A stretch of DNA of 64,000 bases from Agrostemma githago (taxonomy: Eukaryota > Streptophyta > Magnoliopsida > Caryophyllales > Caryophyllaceae), in NCBI GenBank assembly GCA_958450325.1, contig OY288239.1, forward strand, positions 45,493,511-45,557,510. The letters run 5' to 3'. Position numbers and translations under genes: made by a program. Within the stretch, counting starts at the first letter, position 1, and every line of letters begins with the position of its first letter. Positions 57,925 through 64,000 of this stretch are shown here, in pieces. Under the pieces are notes generated by a model. It had not been told where the DNA came from and ran no database searches. It worked only from the letters and a program-made list of their open reading frames with translations.

Positions 57925-60177
57925 CCTTTCGTTTATACTTGTATTATTTTGGTTTGCAGCCCCCAGGTCCGATGAGGACCTTCTTGGGTTTTACGACATG
58001 CCTTGAGATCTATTCTCAAAAATTGACCCCTGCGACAAAGGGGATTATCGTGAGGACCGCTCTGGGTCCCGTGGTCGAGCAATGGGTTAGGTTGGTGGGT
58101 TGCAAGACGAAGTGCAACCTCATGGTGATTAGAGCGATGGTGGATCGCTTTCACGATACTACCTCGACCTTCCATATGTCCTTTGGGAAAGTCGGGATGA
58201 CTTTAGAGGACTTCGGGGTTATTACGGGTTTACCCTGGGGTCCAGAGAGAATTAGATGGGCTGCCGAGGGCCCTTGGTTAAATAGTGATGAGGTCCGGGG
58301 CCTCATCGGGGATTGTTTGGAGCGTGAGGCTTACAGTACACCTCATGCTCGGGTAAGTTCGTACATTACCGACCACTTTGAGAGGGTGGCGATACTAGAG
58401 GGTCGAGCACCCAACACGCCGGAGCAGAATGCCCGGGTTTGGTTGTGGTACTTCTTAGGATCGACTCACTTCTCGGATAAGGGCGAGAGGTTTAGTACTA
58501 GGATTTTGCCTCTCCTAGCTGATTTAGGTCAGCTGGGACGTTTCGATTGGGTCACCGCGGCTTTCGTGGAGATGACTCGCTGCTTGCAAGTTATGGTGAG
58601 GCCGCTGCAGATGGAGTCAGCCTCGGATTTGCCCATCGTGGGCCCAGGTCTCGTGCTGAAGGTTAGTAATTGTCTCTGCATTCGCTTTTCGGGTTTTGCT
58701 TAGCTTAGTCTGGTTTTACTAAAGATGTTTTGGGGTTTTGCAGGCCTGGATCTATTCCTACTTCCCTTGCTTGGCACCTAAAATGGTGCGGGCTCGTCCG
58801 ACCAGATTCCCGACGGGGATCGAATGGAGGCTAGCTCAGCCTAAGAGTACGACCAGCCACTACCCGTCGGAGGACGTACTGGTTAACCGGCTACGACTTG
58901 AGGACGTAAGTTTTCTCTTTATGGCTAGTTTTATTTAGTATCCTCCAAGGGTTTAGGGTTATTAAAATGCTAGTTTCGCTTGTGTAGTTCGTGGCCTGTC
59001 CCTGAGCCGACTAAGAGGGTGTGCCTGAGTATGTGGCGGTGGAGTTGAGGCCTCGGAGCTACAGGAGGATGCTCCTTCCTGCGTTGTTTCGCCTGGTTTG
59101 GTATCTGGGCGAACGGTTGGTGCGTCAGTGCTTGTATAAGGGTTTTAGGGTACCAGTTGATCCTCTCCGGACCATATTCAGACCACCGACTGCCGCAGAG
59201 GTCCTCGAGGGTAAGGATGGAGAAGGAGGTGATGCGCTACTGGTGACTGCCGCCTCCTACCTGTCTCATGTCAGCCAGCGGCTACCTTGCCACCGCCTTG
59301 TAGTGAGAACTCAATCTTTGGCTTTAAAGCTCGTTTCATTTTATGGCTTAGTATTTACTTGTTCTCTGACCGACCCACTTTTCTTTCAGCTGGCCGATCC
59401 GGCTGATGCTATTTAGCCCCAGACTTCCCTCTGACGCTGCTTAGAGTGGATGCAGCCGGGGTAGCTTTTATTGAGCCTCTCCCCCCATGTTCCGCCAAGG
59501 AGATGGATGCTGAGATAGAGTGGCGCGACCGGGTATACAAGGTAAGTTTCGGATTCTGTTTTGGATTTGGGTTCTAAGGGCTAGGTTTTGTTTGGCTAAC
59601 TTGTACGGTTTCGCTTTTCAGGTTTCCTCAGCTTGCCATCAGCGGTTGTGGCAGGCCGCCAACTGCTTCCGGGCCTACGCCTCGAGGGTTTTCTGTGACA
59701 CTTCAGGATCTCGATTGGTTAGTACGCGTACCTAGGGTTGGCCTTTTAGGTTGTTTGTATGTTTTCCTAAAGTGCGAGTTGCATTTGCAGGATACCCTTG
59801 ATAAGGTGGGGCAGCTGGAGACTCGGGTGACCGAGCTCGAGGCGGAAGTGTCTGATGCGCGACAGCTCCTGCAATCACGGGACGACGAGATTCCCCAACT
59901 TAAGGAGCGGTTGGCCCGGTCTCAGGGCGAGACCTCTGCATAGGGCGAGGCTAGGCGAGGGATTGGGATGGAGAGGGAGGCAGGGGCTGAGGCTGAAGGT
60001 CATGCTACGGGCGTCACCGAGGAGGTTGGAGGGATTCCTGAGACAGTCACTCTAGATATGCTGTCAGGGATGGACGGTAGTGAGTCTCTTACCTTTGTTT
60101 TGGAGGACTTAGGTCTGGATGACAACATCGGTGAGTTTGTGATAGCTATCGGCGCGGCTTCTAGGGGTCCTCCCTAG
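57925..60177 (+). pseudogene. Third PMD gene copy, outside Tat, five or six exons plus coiled coil
   Basis: Exons: about 57957-58661 (PMD core, LTPATKGIIVRTALGPVVEQ, RFHDTTSTFHMSFGKVGMTL, GLPWGPERIRW, THFSDKGERFSTRILPLLAD), 58744-58905, 58988-59302, 59390-59541, 59622-59717 and 59791-60177. All five introns have GT/AG ends. The core exon is fully open here, where the Tat-1 copies have two stops. In contrast exon 58988 has CP(stop)AD(stop)EG, exon 59390 has a stop after ADAI, and the last exon has one after GETSA, all positions open in Tat-1. The last exon is a coiled coil (VTELEAEVSDARQLLQSRDD) with an acidic end. The first exon of Tat-1 PMD is missing. No Tat LTR or pol adjoins it. Confidence 0.85.
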
Positions 60178-60284
60178 TTTTATGAACTTAATTTGTGTAT
60201 GGATTCATATGTTTTGTATATTTTCAAGGCTTTTAGTGTTCGGGTCGGATAAGTTTAATCTTATAACCCGACCTCAAATCTGGA

Positions 60285-60421
60285 ATTTAGGATCGCTACA
60301 AGAGTATTCTATCAGCAAAGCGTATGAATGCTTGAGAGTTCCGACCACAAAGGTTCAATGGACCTAACTGGATGTTTCAGCATGGAGCTTTGTCCACAAA
60401 GACGAAGCTGGTCAAGTTGGG
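60285..60421 (+). mobile_element. LINE ORF2 fragment (RT zinc-binding domain)
   Basis: The + strand encodes EYSISKAYECLRVPTTKVQW, then after a 1-nt frameshift WMFQHGALSTKTKLVKLG. This is the start of the zinc-binding region of plant LINE reverse transcriptases (compare the 16.7-kb LINE). It is broken off at 60421 by the next LTR. Confidence 0.7.
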
Positions 60422-60422
60422 T

Positions 60423-63400
60423 TGTAATCCCCTAGAAATTCTAACGCAATACAACGGCGGAAACACTGTAGAAGTGGGATTATAACACACTGTAGCTATG
60501 TCTTGATTAAATAAAAATGGTAAGTCAATACATAAGCCATAAAATAAAAAAATGGCTACAAAAAAAAATTAAAAAAAATCCATAAAAAGGGTTTTAACAA
60601 TCCATAATACAGTGATCTGATTAAAACAAGCAGGATCCATAATTGCTCGGTAGCCCACCCGAAGGAAAACACATATACCTGCCATGTTAAAAACATAACA
60701 GCCACAATCAGTGGGGAGCAACGTCAACGTTCTCCCAGCCGTATAACAGGATTTTAAAACTGTAATTACTATTATAGAAAAATAGTAAAAATGGAAAATA
60801 GTAAAACATATTATAATAAAAATAAACTTTCAGTGAAAAACTTCACGTATCAAAATAATATAATAAAAATGAGTTTTCCGAAGAAAACATAAAATATTTG
60901 CCAACCTGCAACCAAATTATATCGATAATAATAAAAATATTCAAAATGACGTTATGGATAGGAGTAGTGTAGACGGCTAGACTTTCACTAGGAGAATACT
61001 AAAAACTAGCTTCGAGAACTTAGTTCAAACAAATTAAACTTCGGTCTCTAACTAGGCTACTCAACCATAATAGAGCGGCGACTTATAAATGCGTGGCCCT
61101 AGTTTAAGATAATGCACACCCCTCCTAGAATTACCTGTCACCCAGTTCAACTTATGACGGCGACTTACTGCGAGACCTAAGCTTAAGGTCAAAATGTACA
61201 CAACTCCCGGGATACCTGTCACCCGGTTCAACAACCAATGTACCGATTCCTGATACACTAGCCTTATAGTTGATGGCAAAACCGTAAACCCTAGAATATA
61301 TTACTCTAACCTCACACTTGTCCTTATTCCATAACTCCAAAACAAAGCCATTATCGATATTCAAAAGATATATAATCAATATAAATAATATGAGGATAAA
61401 AGAAGTAAACAATTATATTCTAAAAGAGGAAACTTTCTATTTTAGGAAACTTCAATTTTAGAAACTTTACTAAAAATAGCATTATATCAAAATAGTGAAA
61501 ATATTAGTTCATACCAATACCACATTTTTAGTAAACGATATAGATTTATAAAACTAATACTTTCGGCCTTAACGATATTAATTATTAAAGTAAGAACATT
61601 TGAGCTTATGAAATTATTGAAATATCGTACAAGTGTATAATATGATTAAAAATGTCTTAAACATTTTAATAATACTAATCAGGGTGTTTTCAAAATTTAC
61701 AAAGCTAAAACTCCCTAATTATTATTAGTTACGACAATACGATTACAAATAGGATTTTACGGCAAATGTCAAATTAAATCTTTTAACGTCTTTTATTTAA
61801 TTAAACCATTGAATATATTTAAAATATATAAATGAATAATTTAACTCTTAAAGTTTCAGATTTAAATATTTTCAAAATAGCTGGAAAAATAAATCTTTTC
61901 GGTAAGATGAAGCATTTTAACGATAAATCGTAATTTGTCCAAAAATCAATACTTATTAATTAAAGACTTTAATAAATAGTACAAAAACTACGTAAAATAG
62001 TTAAAATATATTTATGGACATTCTGTCCAGAAAAGAAAATTTTCCACAATCCTAAAACTCGGTTTTTAAAGCGTTTTCTCGTTAATCGTCTAATCTCGAC
62101 AATAACGATTAATAAAAATAGTAATTACAAAACGATTTAAGTATTAATATCCAAAAATTATTATTAAACTTAAAAATCATGATTTTCCAGAAAATACTAT
62201 TTTCCCAGATTTTCAAAAATTCCAGATTTAATAAACCCCGTTAAAACCGTCTTTTAAACCCGTTTTCACAATTAACGATTCCATTAATAAAACTTATCGT
62301 TCCTAACATTTTATTAAAGCACTAAAAATCATAAAATTAGATTTTATCATGAAATCATCAGAATCATAATTTTTTCCAGATTAAATCAAAAGACCAAAAT
62401 TCGAGAATTTAAAAGACAAACGCGGTTTTAACGATAAACGATGATTTAAATTGATTAATTAATTCATCCACATAAAAATTCCAAAAATTTACGAAAAAAT
62501 TCAGAAAATTATATTTCATCATAAAGTTTCACCCCGTCAAAAATCAGATTAAAATAAAATGTTTAAGTACTACAACTAAAAATCGGCTTTTAATCGTTTT
62601 TGTCCGTAAACGTAAATAATTCAATAATCGATAACTAAAATATCAGAAAAATACTAAATTATTAAAAATCATCAAAAAAATCATTTTTACAGAATATAAC
62701 TATATATTACATGTTTAGGCCGAATATTACGATTTTACAAATTAATATTACGATTTAATCGTTAATCTCGTAAAAGCGATAAAAATATCGAAACATGCAA
62801 ATTTTCAACTTTTAAAAATTTTCCAGATTATATGACATACATATATTGTCAAAAATGAAATATAAAAATTATACATGCAAATACACAATTAAAATCATGA
62901 AATACCGAGTAACATCGACGTTACCTCTAACCCAAATTCGAGTCGATTTTAAATTCGTCGGCTTCGGGATCATTCAAAAATCCTTCAACACAAGATAAAC
63001 ATGGTGGAAAAATACCATGAGAAAACTAAAAAAATCAAGGCAAATAACGATCGAAAACAACATCGATTATTACCTTAACGAAGGGATCAGAATGACGATA
63101 ATTTAGGAGATGAAAATGAGACGATCGAGACTTGATTAGAGACTAAATCTGGCTGGAAAGGGTGCTGGAAAATATAACCCAAGATGAGAAAATGAGAGGA
63201 AAAGAGAGAGTTTTTGCCTTGAATATTATTTAGTGGTTGAATGAATGAAACTAATGAAGAGTTTATGAATGAATGTGACTTTTAAAAAATGATAAAAACA
63301 AGGTGGATGTACCACTAAAACACATGGCCAAAATGGATGAATAAGAGAGTGAAAAGTCTATGCATGAGTCATCAAATTTAATGGATGAGAAGAAAATATC

Positions 63401-63971
63401 TTAATCCTTTAATCATTTTATAAAATGAAATGTTTATAAAAGAAAGTGTAATGGTGGTGTGTGACAAGGGTCACGGTCCAAATGATTCAAGGTGAGTCCA
63501 AAATAAGTCGTAAGTCGATAAAAATAAGGATCGTAAAATTATTAAAGGCATTTCAAAGCAATTTGAGTAAATCTCGCGTAAGAAATCAATTAATTACGAA
63601 ACTTCGTAATAAAATCATTAAATGATAGATTTTCATAAATAAAAATATTTTCTTAGTTAGAAATATTATATAAACGTATTTGGGCCCTTTTAGAAAAATA
63701 AATAACCCAAATCCAAGCTTAAAATGATAGTTCGTATAAAAATGAGATTCTTTGTAATTAAATAAATAGTTTGCGACGAAAAATTAATAAATAGATTTAT
63801 TATAGGAAAATAAAATATTTAAAATATTTTAATGAAAATAAATAATATTTGGCTCGAAAATATTATGAAGTTTGAAAATGAAGGATACTGAAGGCAGAAA
63901 AAAAATCACAGAGTCATGACGGAGTCATAACAGAATAGATAACAACGCATAGAAAATTAGCGGGTGTTACA
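60423..63971 (+). mobile_element. Candidate 3.5-kb AT-rich LTR
   Basis: It begins TGTAATCCCC inside the LINE fragment and ends GGTGTTACA, giving 5-bp inverted ends TGTAA/TTACA with TG..CA. The base after the end begins TGGGTATCAT, which recalls, with one extra G and later mismatches, the TGGTATCA start of an initiator-Met primer site. It contains no gene; AT content is very high. Repeated blocks such as ACCTGTCACCC(A/G)GTTCAAC at 61131 and 61205 lie in the first fifth. The element body lies to the right of the window, so this is a structural call only. Confidence 0.55.
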
Positions 63972-64000
63972 TGGGTATCATACAAGAAGACGCGTGCTGC
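63972..64000 (+). other. Possible primer binding site and leader of the element to the right
   Basis: Twenty-nine bases follow the candidate LTR end. The start TGGGTATCATAC is only a weak match to an initiator-Met primer site. Nothing more can be said from so short a piece. Confidence 0.3.

Noticed and set aside
1..64000. A novel defence, toxin or metabolic gene cluster
   Set aside because: All coding segments that can be identified belong to transposable elements or their passenger genes; nothing else with domain-level support was found.

Overview
This window is nuclear DNA of a flowering plant, almost certainly an intergenic stretch of a large, repeat-rich genome. I found no host housekeeping gene, no rRNA, no CRISPR array and no convincing tRNA. 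Nearly everything is a transposable element or its debris: Ty3/Gypsy elements of the Tat/Ogre type, chromovirus-like Ty3/Gypsy elements, a CACTA (En/Spm) transposon, several 5'-truncated LINEs, a Mutator-type MITE, and plant-mobile-domain (PMD) genes of the kind carried by plant retroelements. The species cannot be told from the sequence.

The dominant large-scale structure is a direct tandem duplication with a unit of about 27.5 kb. Bases 1-21798 match 27559-49308 at very high identity (offset 27558 falling to 27510 through small indels). The second unit (S2) is complete at about 21799-49308; the first unit (S1) enters from the left and ends at 21798. The join at 21798/21799 fuses Tat leader/gag sequence to the middle of a chromovirus LTR, with ACC common to both parents. 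Past 49308 the unduplicated sequence continues.

Layout of one unit, with S1 coordinates: chromovirus LTR (15-783); AT-rich flank (784-1051); a 1.64-kb tandem array of truncated Tat LTRs (1052-5117); the 3' tail of a Tat element (5118-5557); Tat LTR-1 (5558-7681); Tat-1 internal region (7682-17910) with leftover gag and RNase H-integrase on the + strand, 67-bp repeats, and two unrelated multi-exon genes on the - strand (an unrecognised gene, and a PMD plus coiled-coil gene), with a LINE inserted beside the PMD gene; Tat LTR-2 (17911-20044); and the leader and gag start of Tat-2 (20045-21798). S2 opens with two nested chromovirus-like elements on the - strand: element A (21799-24549) sits inside the 3' LTR of element B (24550-28341). 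Both have lost reverse transcriptase through the same in-frame deletion.

After the duplication: a sense-strand chromovirus LTR fragment (49316-49945), a Tat tail and a third Tat LTR (50353-52404), then a MULE-type MITE with a perfect 9-bp target duplication (53046-53710) and a CACTA end (53774) followed by decayed TNP1-like and TNP2-like genes (54541-57821, - strand). A third copy of the PMD gene lies on the + strand (57925-60177), then a LINE remnant (60285-60421) cut by a 3.5-kb candidate LTR (60423-63971) that runs to the window edge.

No element here looks able to move by itself. Tat-1 lacks protease, RT and most of RNase H; Tat-2 lacks its primer binding site; A and B lack RT; every PMD copy carries stops. 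The most interesting points are the tandem duplication with its sharp breakpoint, the two-gene antisense module of Tat-1, the shared RT deletion in two chromovirus-like elements that kept long open frames running into their LTR, and the PMD gene found outside Tat next to a truncated CACTA transposase.
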